DNA of 13,417 nucleotides from Christensenella sp. UBA4651. GTDB taxonomy: Bacteria; Bacillota; Clostridia; Christensenellales; UBA1242. Position 1 is the first letter of the stretch. Every line of letters starts with the position of its first letter. Positions 6,668-13,417 of this stretch are shown here, piece by piece. The translations under genes and the position numbers were made by a program. The DNA is taken from assembly GCA_002405615.1 (NCBI GenBank), contig DHMD01000052.1:1-13417 (forward strand). Reading direction: 5' to 3'. The notes under the pieces were generated by a model, which was given only the letters and a program-made list of their open reading frames with translations, searched no databases and was not told the DNA's origin.

Positions 6668-8596
6668 CTATGCAACCTCTTTGTTACCATTTTCCATTAA
6701 ATACAATTCGTTGTAGGCTTTGCAAGATTTCAATAATTGCTGGTGCTTTCCTTGTGCAACAACCTTGTGGTCGTCTAACACAATAATGTTATCGCAGTCA
6801 ACAATAGTACTCAATCTGTGCGCTACAATTATAAATGTGCATTTTTGTTTCATTTGATTAATAACATTCTTGATACTTTCTTGGTTCTTGTTATCCAAAG
6901 CGCTGGTTGCCTCGTCTAGCATCAGCACCTTACAATCAGTCAAAAACGCTCTGGCGATAGCGAGTCTTTGGCGTTGTCCGCCGCTCAATGTGATACCGCC
7001 CTCCCCTACAAAAGTTTCCATTCCGTCTGGTTTATCCATGACAAAGTCATAAAACTGCGCTGATTTGAGAGCGTCTACTAATTCTTGCTCGATTGCATCA
7101 GGTTTGGCATACAGTAAATTTTGCCTAATAGTTGTATTAAAAATATACGGACTTTGCGGAACCATACCGATATTAGTACGCAAAGACTGTTCGGTCAATT
7201 CAGAATTTTTGACCCCATCGAGCAAGATTTCTCCGCTTTCGCAATCAATTAGTCTATTGATTAGGCTCAGAATAGTGCTTTTACCCTCGCCTGACCTACC
7301 GACAATTCCCAAAGTTTGGTGCGCAGGAACGGTAAAACTGACATCTTGAAGTGCGGGCTGATTGTCATAACTAAAGTTTACATTTCTAAATTCGATTTTG
7401 CCTGTAAAGTCCTTTAATTCGGTAGTCCCGAAACGCTCTTGTGGATATTGGGTTTCATCAAATGTTTTGCGCATACGCTTGGCCGAAATTCGAGCGTCTT
7501 GCAATAAGTTGGAAATGTCGCCCAACTGAATACTCATACTCAATGGCGTATTGAAATATCTCAACATAACCACAAAAGCACCAGCGACAATTTGACCAAT
7601 GGATAACAAATAAATTCCTAAAAGGAGCATTCCGCCTATCATAAAGTTGACAATGCACAATCTGCTCCTCGCAAATGTGGTATTGTATGCTCTTTTGTTA
7701 AACTCTGAATTATACTCGTGTGTATTCCACTTGCTGAATGCAGAAAACATAGATTTTTTGAGATTTAGACTCTTGACATCGTCCGAACCGCGCACAAACT
7801 CACCTATTACGCTGGTTTGTCTTTCCACAACAAGTGAGCCACGCATTACTTGGACAGCCCTATGTTTCTGCTGTATCATTCTCAAAAACGAATCTATCAC
7901 AAGCGTTGCAACCATCAAAAGCCCTACCCATATATTCACGATAAAAAAGTACGCTACTATACCTAAATTTGTAAGGAAATAGAATAGCTGATCCCAAATT
8001 GCATTGATACTTGTAGCGTATGATTTGGGGTCGTTTGTCGCTCTCTGTATTACCTCGCCTGTGGTGAGTTTGCGATATGTTGAACTGGTGGTGTTTATTA
8101 ACCGACTAGATATATCATTCCGAATATCACGAGTTGCTTTTCCACAGAGATTCGCTAGCGAAACTACACTCAACAATCTAGCAATGTCGCCCAAGCAAAA
8201 AATTCCACATAACACCAGCACCCAAATAATGGCGTCTGTCCATTCCTCTGCGAGCACAAAATTTGAAACACGCTCCAAAACGGGGGCACTCATAAATCCT
8301 GTAATTGTCAAGAAGATGGACAGCGTTATGGCACAAAACAACAGCCCCTTGTACCTTGAAAAATAAGTCAAAAACGATTTATTTTTTGATATTTTTTTGC
8401 GATTTTTTTTAGATTTTTTGATATCGGTTTTATCGCTAGCAATGATTGAATTGCCTTGTCGTTTTTTCTTCAAAGCCTCAGTAACTTCGTCATAACTGAC
8501 GCCGTATTTTTGTAGATATTTTTGTTTTTTTAATTCAATTTTTTGTGCTTTTTTTATTTGTTTTTCTGTAAATTCTTTTCCCTTTTGTTCTTGCAT
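6668..8596 (-). CDS. ABC half-exporter (permease fused to ATPase), 642 aa
   Basis: Type IV (MsbA/BmrA-like) multidrug or lipid exporter that works as a dimer in the membrane. Residues 1-75 are a hydrophilic, lysine-rich extension (about 22 Lys); the permease with six membrane helices runs about 80-365 and the ATPase about 398-640. ATPase motifs are Walker A GRSGEGKST (433-441), Q-loop Q481, signature LSGGQRQR (537-544), Walker B KVLMLDEATSALD (556-568) and switch histidine H593. All catalytic residues are present. The start is the ATG at 8596 with GAGGAG upstream; an in-frame TTG at 8638 has no site and falls in the upstream terminator. It follows the dnaG operon after a terminator-like hairpin and has its own terminator. 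It stands alone, so it is probably a homodimer; the substrate cannot be read from the sequence. Confidence 0.93.
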   Translation of the reverse strand: MQEQKGKEFTEKQIKKAQKIELKKQKYLQKYGVSYDEVTEALKKKRQGNSIIASDKTDIKKSKKNRKKISKNKSFLTYFSRYKGLLFCAITLSIFLTITGFMSAPVLERVSNFVLAEEWTDAIIWVLVLCGIFCLGDIARLLSVVSLANLCGKATRDIRNDISSRLINTTSSTYRKLTTGEVIQRATNDPKSYATSINAIWDQLFYFLTNLGIVAYFFIVNIWVGLLMVATLVIDSFLRMIQQKHRAVQVMRGSLVVERQTSVIGEFVRGSDDVKSLNLKKSMFSAFSKWNTHEYNSEFNKRAYNTTFARSRLCIVNFMIGGMLLLGIYLLSIGQIVAGAFVVMLRYFNTPLSMSIQLGDISNLLQDARISAKRMRKTFDETQYPQERFGTTELKDFTGKIEFRNVNFSYDNQPALQDVSFTVPAHQTLGIVGRSGEGKSTILSLINRLIDCESGEILLDGVKNSELTEQSLRTNIGMVPQSPYIFNTTIRQNLLYAKPDAIEQELVDALKSAQFYDFVMDKPDGMETFVGEGGITLSGGQRQRLAIARAFLTDCKVLMLDEATSALDNKNQESIKNVINQMKQKCTFIIVAHRLSTIVDCDNIIVLDDHKVVAQGKHQQLLKSCKAYNELYLMENGNKEVA

Positions 8597-8616
8597 CTCA
8601 CTCTCCTCAAAAACAC

Positions 8617-8664
8617 AAAAACTGCCACTATGTCGCAAATTTTAGCAGGTAAGTCGCAGTTTTT
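8617..8664. terminator. Terminator-like hairpin after the dnaG operon
   Basis: AAAAACTGCCACT (8617-8629) pairs with AGTCGCAGTTTTT (8652-8664): 9 bp, one mismatch, then 3 bp, around a 22-base loop. On the minus strand the stem is followed by GTGTTTTTG, and T-rich sequence flanks the other side too. It lies between the zinc-ribbon and ABC-exporter genes. The large loop is less typical, so it could also act as an attenuator letting some transcription into the exporter gene, for which no clear promoter is seen. Confidence 0.7.
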
Positions 8665-8683
8665 GTATAGTATGATATGATTT

Positions 8684-9382
8684 TTATTTCTTTTGATAGA
8701 TTATCCTGTGGCAGTTTTCGCACTCCACAATTCCGTCTTTGTTGAGTAAATCCAGTCTAGCATTCGCTAATGGAGTCGAGCAGATTGCACAACAGTTATT
8801 TGTGAGCGGTACCATAATCGGGAACTTGTGGTCCTCACGCAATTCCTGATACCTAGTCATAATGCGAGGGTTGACTTTTTTCTTCAACTCCTCCATTTCT
8901 GCCAAAATCTTTTGACGCTCGGCATTGTCCTTCGCCTCCAAAGCGTTGAACTTATTTAGACTTTCTTTGTACTTGTTTTTGCATTCCACGCCTTGATTTT
9001 TTGTCTTGTCAAAATTGGCAACCATTTGATTTATTTTGATAGACAAATTCTTGATATCTTTGCTCAAAGACAACAAATTGCCGATTTCGGACTTGATTTG
9101 AGCCTCTTTTTCACGAAGTTCATCAACAGACTTGCCACTCATATCCTCTTTTTTGAGGTTGTTGAGCTTTTCAGTCTTCTTTGCGTAAGCGTTTTTTAAC
9201 TTCTCAAACTCGGCAATCAACTCACCCGCCGCACTTTCTAGTGAAACGAGCTTGTTTTGCGCTTGCTTGACTTGTTCTACGAGATTGTTTACCTCACGCT
9301 TTTCACGACTATTCTCCAACTCTTTGTTAAGTTTTACCAAAGCAGCATCTTTTTGTTGATACATTAGGATTTCTTTTAGCAT
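8684..9382 (-). CDS. Coiled-coil protein with C4 zinc ribbon, 232 aa
   Basis: Belongs to the C4-type zinc-ribbon, CT398-like family often found beside trmK or Nif3 genes in Bacillota; its role is not settled, and nucleic-acid or protein binding is usually assumed. Residues 1-170 are a long charged coiled coil (heptad L, K and E pattern), and the C-terminus carries C198-x2-C201 and C221-x2-C224, a zinc ribbon ending in RIIYQKK. The ATG at 9382 is chosen because AAGGAAG stands just upstream; an earlier in-frame ATG at 9409 lacks such a site. This ATG overlaps the trmK stop (ATGCTAA), so the pair is translationally coupled. It is the last gene of the dnaG operon. Family assignment is good, precise function unknown. 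Confidence 0.85.
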   Translation of the reverse strand: MLKEILMYQQKDAALVKLNKELENSREKREVNNLVEQVKQAQNKLVSLESAAGELIAEFEKLKNAYAKKTEKLNNLKKEDMSGKSVDELREKEAQIKSEIGNLLSLSKDIKNLSIKINQMVANFDKTKNQGVECKNKYKESLNKFNALEAKDNAERQKILAEMEELKKKVNPRIMTRYQELREDHKFPIMVPLTNNCCAICSTPLANARLDLLNKDGIVECENCHRIIYQKK

Positions 9383-10038
9383 TTTACACTTCCTTTTAAG
9401 TTCTCGCATTGCCGCAAAAACTGTGTTAATTCGTTAAATTTGGGGTCAGAAACATCAATTTTGGATAAAATTTGGGTAGTTTTACTGATTTTTTGGTCGA
9501 GCCACATACGGAACACTGGGTTAGAATACTCCGCCTCACTCGCTCCGAAAAGCAATTTTTCTTCGGATAAAACCTGCTGCCCAACTATCGCTTTGATTAG
9601 CAGATAAAATTTTTTGTCAAAAATCAGCCTGTCCACCACAATTTCATACCCAACCGAATTAAGCAACTTACGGACTTTGTAAAAATCACGCATTGGTTGC
9701 AAAACTAGCGTTGGGCGAGATGAATTTCGGTCAAAATAATTAGTTAAAATCTTGCAAATTTCGTTGCCGCCCATTCCCGCAATCAGCACTTGGTCAAAAT
9801 TGCGGTCGGCTGGCAACCCATCGCATACCAAACACTCTGAACGAGTAATCAGTCCGTTCTCTCGGAGCAGTTTGGCTGTCTTTTGTAGACTTTGAGCGCT
9901 AATATCGGTCGCTACGAGGTGTTGCGTCAAGTTGTTTTGCAACAAATATAGCGACAAAATCCCATGGTCGCACCCGACATCTGCGGTGTTCTCTGACCGA
10001 GTTAGCAGTGCCGCCAATTCGCTCTGGCGATTAGTCAT
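9376..10038 (-). CDS. trmK: tRNA (adenine-22-N1)-methyltransferase
   Basis: Methylates N1 of adenine 22 in the tRNA D-loop region with S-adenosylmethionine, in the cytosol. The 220-residue protein has an N-terminal Rossmann domain with the family signature DVGCDHG (20-26), the acidic ATDIS strand end (43-47) and the catalytic-region motif IAGMGGNEI (86-94), followed by a helical C-terminal tail, as in B. subtilis TrmK (YqfN). Length is close to the usual 220-240. The ATG overlaps the rpoD stop (ATGACTAA), with AAAGGA upstream. Position directly after the primary sigma gene is the standard Bacillota arrangement and supports the call. Confidence 0.92.
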   Translation of the reverse strand: MTNRQSELAALLTRSENTADVGCDHGILSLYLLQNNLTQHLVATDISAQSLQKTAKLLRENGLITRSECLVCDGLPADRNFDQVLIAGMGGNEICKILTNYFDRNSSRPTLVLQPMRDFYKVRKLLNSVGYEIVVDRLIFDKKFYLLIKAIVGQQVLSEEKLLFGASEAEYSNPVFRMWLDQKISKTTQILSKIDVSDPKFNELTQFLRQCENLKGSVKC

Positions 10039-11092
10039 CTACAAAATCCTTTAATTTTTTGCTACGGCTAGGGTTACGCAACTTTTTGAGCGCTTTTGCC
10101 TCAATCTGACGGATACGCTCACGAGTTACATTAAATTCCTTGCCAACCTCCTCCAAAGTACGAGGATGCGCATCGTCTAGCCCGTAGCGCAAGCGGATAA
10201 CTTTTTGCTCACGAGGAGTAAGGGTTTCGATTACTGCCAAAAGTTGCTCTTTTAGCATCATTTGGATAACATTTTCTGACGGTGATTTGGTGTTCTCGTC
10301 CTCAACAAAATCGTAGAACTCACTGTCGCCCTCCTCACCTGTCGGGGTTTCTAGGCTGGTAGGTTCTAGGGCGATTTTACGAATCTCGCCAACTTTCTCC
10401 TCGGACAAGCCCATAACCTCGGCAATCTCGCTCTCCGTAGGCTCTCTGCCTAATTTTTGCCACAACATACGGGTAACACGACCCAAACGGTTGATAGTTT
10501 CGACCATATGCACAGGGATACGGATTGTACGGGCTTGGTCAGCCATCGCACGACTGATTGCCTGTCTAATCCACCACGTACCGTAGGTGCTGAAGTGGAA
10601 GCCACGGCGGTAGTCGAAACGCTCAACCGCCTTGATTAGACCCATATTACCCTCTTGGATAAGGTCGCTAAATGACATACCAGTACGCCCCAAGAACCTC
10701 TTGGCAATGCTGACAACCAGACGCAAGTTCGACTCAATCAGCTTTTGCTTGGCGGTTTCATCGCCGTCCATCATACGCTTGCCCAACTCGATTTCTTGCT
10801 CGGGGGTCAAGAGGTCGACTTTACCAATGTCCTTAAAGTACATTTTGACAGGGTCGTTGATATTTGCTTGGTTCATCATATGCTCGACATCGATTTCGTC
10901 CGAGTCATCACGAGTTACCTCTACGCCCTCTTCGGCGAGGTATTTCATCGCAATTTCGATTTCCTCGGCATTTGCCTCGACTTTCATTAGGCGATTATAT
11001 ACATCGTCCTCCGAAATTGAGCCTTTTTTGCTGGCGATAATTGCCAACTTGTCGCACTCTTTCTTGATTTCATCTCTTAATTCTGTATTCAT
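10031..11092 (-). CDS. rpoD: RNA polymerase primary sigma factor (sigma-A)
   Basis: Directs RNA polymerase to housekeeping promoters. The 353 residues are close to B. subtilis SigA in length. Region 1.1 is short (about 5-60), region 1.2 is 78-110 (DPVKMYFKDIGKVDLLT), regions 2.1-2.4 run 112-192 with the core-binding NLRLV and DLIQEGNMGLIKAVERFD, region 3 is about 192-270, and the region 4 helix-turn-helix is 311-339 (RTLEEVGKEFNVTRERIRQI). In region 2.3-2.4, positions matching E. coli K426, A431 and T440 are H166, G171 and S180, while W173, W174 and Q177 are kept. The ATG has GAGGAAG upstream and lies 10 bases after the dnaG stop. The near-consensus gltX promoter shows that ordinary -35/-10 recognition is expected. 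Confidence 0.98.
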   Translation of the reverse strand: MNTELRDEIKKECDKLAIIASKKGSISEDDVYNRLMKVEANAEEIEIAMKYLAEEGVEVTRDDSDEIDVEHMMNQANINDPVKMYFKDIGKVDLLTPEQEIELGKRMMDGDETAKQKLIESNLRLVVSIAKRFLGRTGMSFSDLIQEGNMGLIKAVERFDYRRGFHFSTYGTWWIRQAISRAMADQARTIRIPVHMVETINRLGRVTRMLWQKLGREPTESEIAEVMGLSEEKVGEIRKIALEPTSLETPTGEEGDSEFYDFVEDENTKSPSENVIQMMLKEQLLAVIETLTPREQKVIRLRYGLDDAHPRTLEEVGKEFNVTRERIRQIEAKALKKLRNPSRSKKLKDFVDD

Positions 11093-11102
11093 TCTTCCTC
11101 CA

Positions 11103-13025
11103 TCACCTACGAGAATTTTTGTTCATAAGGTTGATATTTGTTACATATTTTTGGCTCAAAGCCTCGGTTTGTGCTTTGAGTTTGTTTAATTCTTTGGTAT
11201 ATTCGATGACTTTGCGCAGTGCATCGTTACGAATCTCAATATCCGTAGTCTGCGAACAGATAGCCTGCTGTTTTTCGCTCTCCAACTTGATTTTGCGGTG
11301 CTTGTTTTTGAGCAGATACGATTCGAAAGTAATTTCTGGCAGCGGGTCTGGCAAAAATTCGTAATTCACCGCCTCTTTGAGTAGCGGCGTTGACTGGTCG
11401 ACATCTATATAACTATATAGTCCGCTAATGCTCGGACGGTTACCAGCGGCGATAGTGTCGAGTATGTACCCAAAAGCCTCATTTAGCCCGCTATCAGTAA
11501 AATATAATTCGGGCAAAGTCGCATCAAATTGTTGACAATAATTTTTATTATACAACAAACTAGCGATAATGTAAAGGTCTGCGAGGTCAAAACCGTCTTT
11601 TTTTACCTCTTTCGGCTTCTCGGAGGTGTCGCCAGCCTGCTCATCAGGCACAGTTTCACGCTCTCGCTCCCAAAATGGGAGTTCGCTATCGGGGAGTTTG
11701 TTCAAATCTTCACGCAAAATATCTAGCGGCGTACCCGAGTATTTTTTGATTAATTCAAGGTAAATATCTTGCTCGCTTTTATTCTCCAAAGCCTTGATTA
11801 CGACCAGCGCTTCGTGTACAAACTTGGTTTTTTGCATACGGTTTGTTAGGTCAAAATTGTCCGCAACGGTCTTGATTTTGTACTCAATTCCGTCAATAGC
11901 ACTATCCACGATTTCACGCATTCGTTCAGCGCCATACGCTTTGAGGAATTCGTCTGGGTCTTTCCCCTCAGGGATTGAGCCGACCTTGACATTTAGTCCG
12001 CCATTACGCAAGACATCAATACTCCGTAGAGTCGCCTTTTGCCCTGCCCCATCGCCGTCAAGTAGCAGAACTATATCATCGGTAAATTGCCTCAACTTGC
12101 GGGCGTGTATAGGTGTAATCGCAGTACCGAGGCACGCAACCGTATTGTTGAAGCCGAATTGGTGCATACTGATGACATCAATTTGCCCCTCAACGATTAT
12201 AATATTAGGCAAACCGCCGAAATCTCGGTTGTTTTTGCGTGCTTCGTCCCGCTCCTTTTTGATGAGGTTGATTGCGAAAATCACCTCAGATTTATTGAAT
12301 ATGTATGACGCACTGGTGTTCTTGTACTTTGCGCCCTCTTTGTTTTCTAGCATACGGGCGGAAAAGCCGATTACATTGCCGTCCTTGTCGATAATCGGGA
12401 ATGTAAGCCTTCTTGCAAAAGAATCATAGGTCGAGCCCTTCTCGCTCACACTCTCCAAGCCTGCCTTTTTGAGGATTTCGTCCGAAAAGCCTTTGTTACG
12501 CAGGTGGTTGAGTAGCCCATTAAAGTCTAGACTACACCCTAACCCGAATTTACGCACAAATTCGGGGCTGATTTGCCGTTTTTGGATATATTTGACCGCT
12601 AATTGTGCTTGCGGGTGGCTGGTGTAGAGATTCTTGTGATAATATAACCCAGCCTCTCGGAGAGCAGCGAGAATGGTATCCCGCTCCTTTTTCTTCTTGG
12701 CGATTTGGTCTTGGTCCACATCTTTGAGTTCGGGCATCGGCATATTGGCGATGTTTGCCAAACGCTCTACAGCCTCTACAAAGCCGACATTTTCGTACTT
12801 GCTGATAAATTTGATGACATCACCACTCTCTTTGCAGCCGAAACAGTGGTAACTTTGACTATCGGGATAAACAAAAAATGATGGGGTCTTTTCGTGGTGA
12901 AATGGGCAGCAGCCCGACATTTCTCTGCCGTTTTTCTTCAACGGAACATAACGCCCGATAATGTCTACCACATCGCAGCGTGATTTGAGTTCGTTGAGCC
13001 AGTCTGGACTAAAAAGTTTCGCCAT
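11103..13025 (-). CDS. dnaG: DNA primase
   Basis: Makes RNA primers for replication, working with the replicative helicase. The 640 residues have the three usual parts. The N-terminal CHC2 zinc finger has C40-x2-H43 and C61-x2-C64. The RNA polymerase/TOPRIM core follows, with RLTFPIIDKDGNVIGFSAR at about 206-224, E279 in VEGQIDV, DGD at 323-325 and GKDPDEF at 354-360. The C-terminal helicase-binding region is variable (about 450-640). The ATG at 13025 (MAKLFSPDW) is selected by a perfect AAGGAGGA site; a TTG at 13061 would extend the frame but puts that site inside the gene. It is first in the dnaG - rpoD - trmK - zinc-ribbon operon, preceded by an unusual leader. The TGA is 10 bases before rpoD, whose ribosome binding site fills the gap. 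Confidence 0.97.
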   Translation of the reverse strand: MAKLFSPDWLNELKSRCDVVDIIGRYVPLKKNGREMSGCCPFHHEKTPSFFVYPDSQSYHCFGCKESGDVIKFISKYENVGFVEAVERLANIANMPMPELKDVDQDQIAKKKKERDTILAALREAGLYYHKNLYTSHPQAQLAVKYIQKRQISPEFVRKFGLGCSLDFNGLLNHLRNKGFSDEILKKAGLESVSEKGSTYDSFARRLTFPIIDKDGNVIGFSARMLENKEGAKYKNTSASYIFNKSEVIFAINLIKKERDEARKNNRDFGGLPNIIIVEGQIDVISMHQFGFNNTVACLGTAITPIHARKLRQFTDDIVLLLDGDGAGQKATLRSIDVLRNGGLNVKVGSIPEGKDPDEFLKAYGAERMREIVDSAIDGIEYKIKTVADNFDLTNRMQKTKFVHEALVVIKALENKSEQDIYLELIKKYSGTPLDILREDLNKLPDSELPFWERERETVPDEQAGDTSEKPKEVKKDGFDLADLYIIASLLYNKNYCQQFDATLPELYFTDSGLNEAFGYILDTIAAGNRPSISGLYSYIDVDQSTPLLKEAVNYEFLPDPLPEITFESYLLKNKHRKIKLESEKQQAICSQTTDIEIRNDALRKVIEYTKELNKLKAQTEALSQKYVTNINLMNKNSRR

Positions 13026-13028
13026 TGC

Positions 13029-13036
13029 TCCTCCTT
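13029..13036 (-). promoter_or_regulatory. Ribosome binding site of dnaG
   Basis: The minus strand reads AAGGAGGA just before the ATG at 13025. It decides the dnaG start against the upstream in-frame TTG at 13061. Confidence 0.85.
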
Positions 13037-13040
13037 GTAA

Positions 13041-13077
13041 AGTGAAAAATAGAAAACACAACCAAATTTAGGGTTGT
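13041..13077 (-). promoter_or_regulatory. Leader hairpin with U-rich tail before dnaG
   Basis: On the minus strand ACAACC (13072-13077), an 8-base loop and GGTTGT (13058-13063) form a 6-bp stem followed by GTTTTCTATTTTT. It resembles a weak intrinsic terminator within the dnaG leader and might attenuate the operon. The stem is short, so a regulatory role is inference. Confidence 0.4.
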
Positions 13078-13101
13078 CCCTCGCTAAAAATGAATAAAAG
13101 C

Positions 13102-13121
13102 AGTATGCTTCGCAACATACT
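13102..13121. repeat. Dyad AGTATG-N8-CATACT, hairpin or operator
   Basis: A 6-bp inverted repeat. On the minus strand one wobble and one A-T pair can extend it to an 8-bp stem closed by GCGA, a GNRA-type tetraloop. It lies immediately downstream of the candidate dnaG -10 box, over the predicted start point, so it could be a repressor operator. It could instead be an RNA hairpin if transcription starts further upstream. Confidence 0.5.
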
Positions 13122-13123
13122 AA

Positions 13124-13151
13124 ATCATACCTCTAATGTATAAGTACGCAA
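13124..13151 (-). promoter_or_regulatory. Candidate sigma-A promoter of the dnaG operon
   Basis: The minus strand has TTGCGT (13146-13151), a 16-base spacer and TATGAT (13124-13129). The -10 matches consensus at five of six bases, the -35 at three. The predicted start is near 13117, giving a leader of about 90 bases before dnaG. No better pair was found between the upstream terminator and dnaG. Confidence 0.45.
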
Positions 13152-13243
13152 TCGACTCGCTAAATTCCTCCTTTTATTTCAAAAATTTTTTGGAAAATTT
13201 GGAAAATGCTAGGTTTTTGTAGGTAAAATCCCACAAAAAATAA

Positions 13244-13267
13244 AAAAAGCACTGTCTAGTGCTTTTT
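13244..13267. terminator. Intrinsic terminator of the upstream partial gene
   Basis: The stem AAAAAGCACT (13244-13253) / AGTGCTTTTT (13258-13267) has a 4-base loop. On the minus strand it continues into TTTTTTTATTTTTT. It follows the stop of the partial gene by about a dozen bases and isolates it from the dnaG operon. Confidence 0.9.
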
Positions 13268-13279
13268 CTTTATATCACT

Positions 13280-13417
13280 CTACTCACTATTATCCACAAC
13301 GAAATAGGTATTCGGGTCAGTGCCGACAGGGGCAAATACCGCAGTTATGATTGAGCCGTCAACATCCTTTTTCTTGAACTTGACGGACTGGTCAAAACTC
13401 AACTTATTGCCTGCACT
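13280..13417 (-). CDS. C-terminal end of an unrecognised protein
   Basis: Forty-five codons run from the window edge to a TAG at 13280-13282; the 5' end is outside the window. The visible tail starts SAGNKLSFDQSVKFKKKD and ends VGTDPNTYFVVDNSE, polar and probably beta-rich with a basic KFKKKD patch. I do not recognise it, and no membrane segment or sorting motif is seen. The open frame and the terminator just downstream support it as a real gene end, transcribed in the same direction as dnaG but separately. Confidence 0.65.
   Translation of the reverse strand, partial: SAGNKLSFDQSVKFKKKDVDGSIITAVFAPVGTDPNTYFVVDNSE

Noticed and set aside
8597..8638. Longer ABC exporter from a TTG at 8638
   Set aside because: No ribosome binding site, and it would overlap the terminator hairpin; GAGGAG precedes the ATG at 8596.
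9383..9409. Earlier ATG at 9409 for the zinc-ribbon protein
   Set aside because: No ribosome binding site before it, while AAGGAAG precedes the ATG at 9382, where family members begin with a similar MLKEIL-type start.
10632..11189. Plus-strand open frame of 185 codons
   Set aside because: Antisense to rpoD and the dnaG end; Ser/Ile-rich shadow translation.
11794..12429. Plus-strand open frame of 211 codons
   Set aside because: Antisense to the dnaG catalytic core; low-complexity Ser/Ile-rich translation and no ribosome binding site.
13026..13061. Longer dnaG from a TTG at 13061 (MCFLFFTLQGGAMAKLF)
   Set aside because: The perfect AAGGAGGA lies inside this extension and points to the ATG at 13025, where DnaG homologues begin.
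13185..13210. Tandem TTTGGAAAA copies
   Set aside because: Only two short AT-rich copies, likely chance in such a spacer; no array continues.

Overview
The window reads as a low-GC Bacillota chromosome, probably an uncultured, anaerobic Clostridia-like lineage. The main support is the gene order dnaG - rpoD/sigA - trmK followed by a C4 zinc-ribbon coiled-coil gene, typical of Bacillota. Strong AAGGAGG-type ribosome binding sites, AT-rich spacers with TATAAT-like promoters and cysteine-rich enzymes also fit. The genus cannot be named from the sequence alone. Almost every gene lies on the minus strand; one small membrane-protein gene is on the plus strand.

Right to left, in the direction of transcription: (1) 13280-13417 is the 3' end of an unrecognised gene, closed by a clear terminator. 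(2) 13026-13241 is a leader region with a candidate promoter, a dyad over the predicted start point, a second hairpin with a U-rich tail and an orphan Shine-Dalgarno sequence. (3) 8684-13025 is the dnaG - rpoD - trmK - zinc-ribbon operon, tightly packed with two short gene overlaps and closed by a hairpin at 8617-8664. (4) 6668-8596 is an ABC half-exporter with its own terminator at 6563-6609. (5) 2252-6510 is a four-gene operon: a TPR protein, a YkvI-family membrane protein, then GlmU split into two genes. The acetyltransferase half comes first and the uridyltransferase half second. (6) 1924-2229 (plus) is a small three-helix membrane protein that shares a bidirectional terminator with the glmU operon. 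(7) 1493-1783 is a 96-residue ferritin-like protein. (8) 1-1395 is glutamyl-tRNA synthetase, nearly complete, with a near-consensus promoter.

Most of the content is housekeeping: replication priming, primary sigma factor, tRNA modification and charging, and UDP-GlcNAc synthesis for the cell wall. The most unusual item is the split GlmU. Essentially all recognisable catalytic residues are kept, but on two proteins encoded in the reverse of the domain order. Both proteins carry a copy of the same roughly 75-residue segment of the left-handed beta-helix, which points to duplication and reciprocal loss rather than a simple break. The dnaG leader is the best candidate for an undescribed nucleic-acid element. 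I see no phage, transposon, CRISPR, rRNA or tRNA gene.
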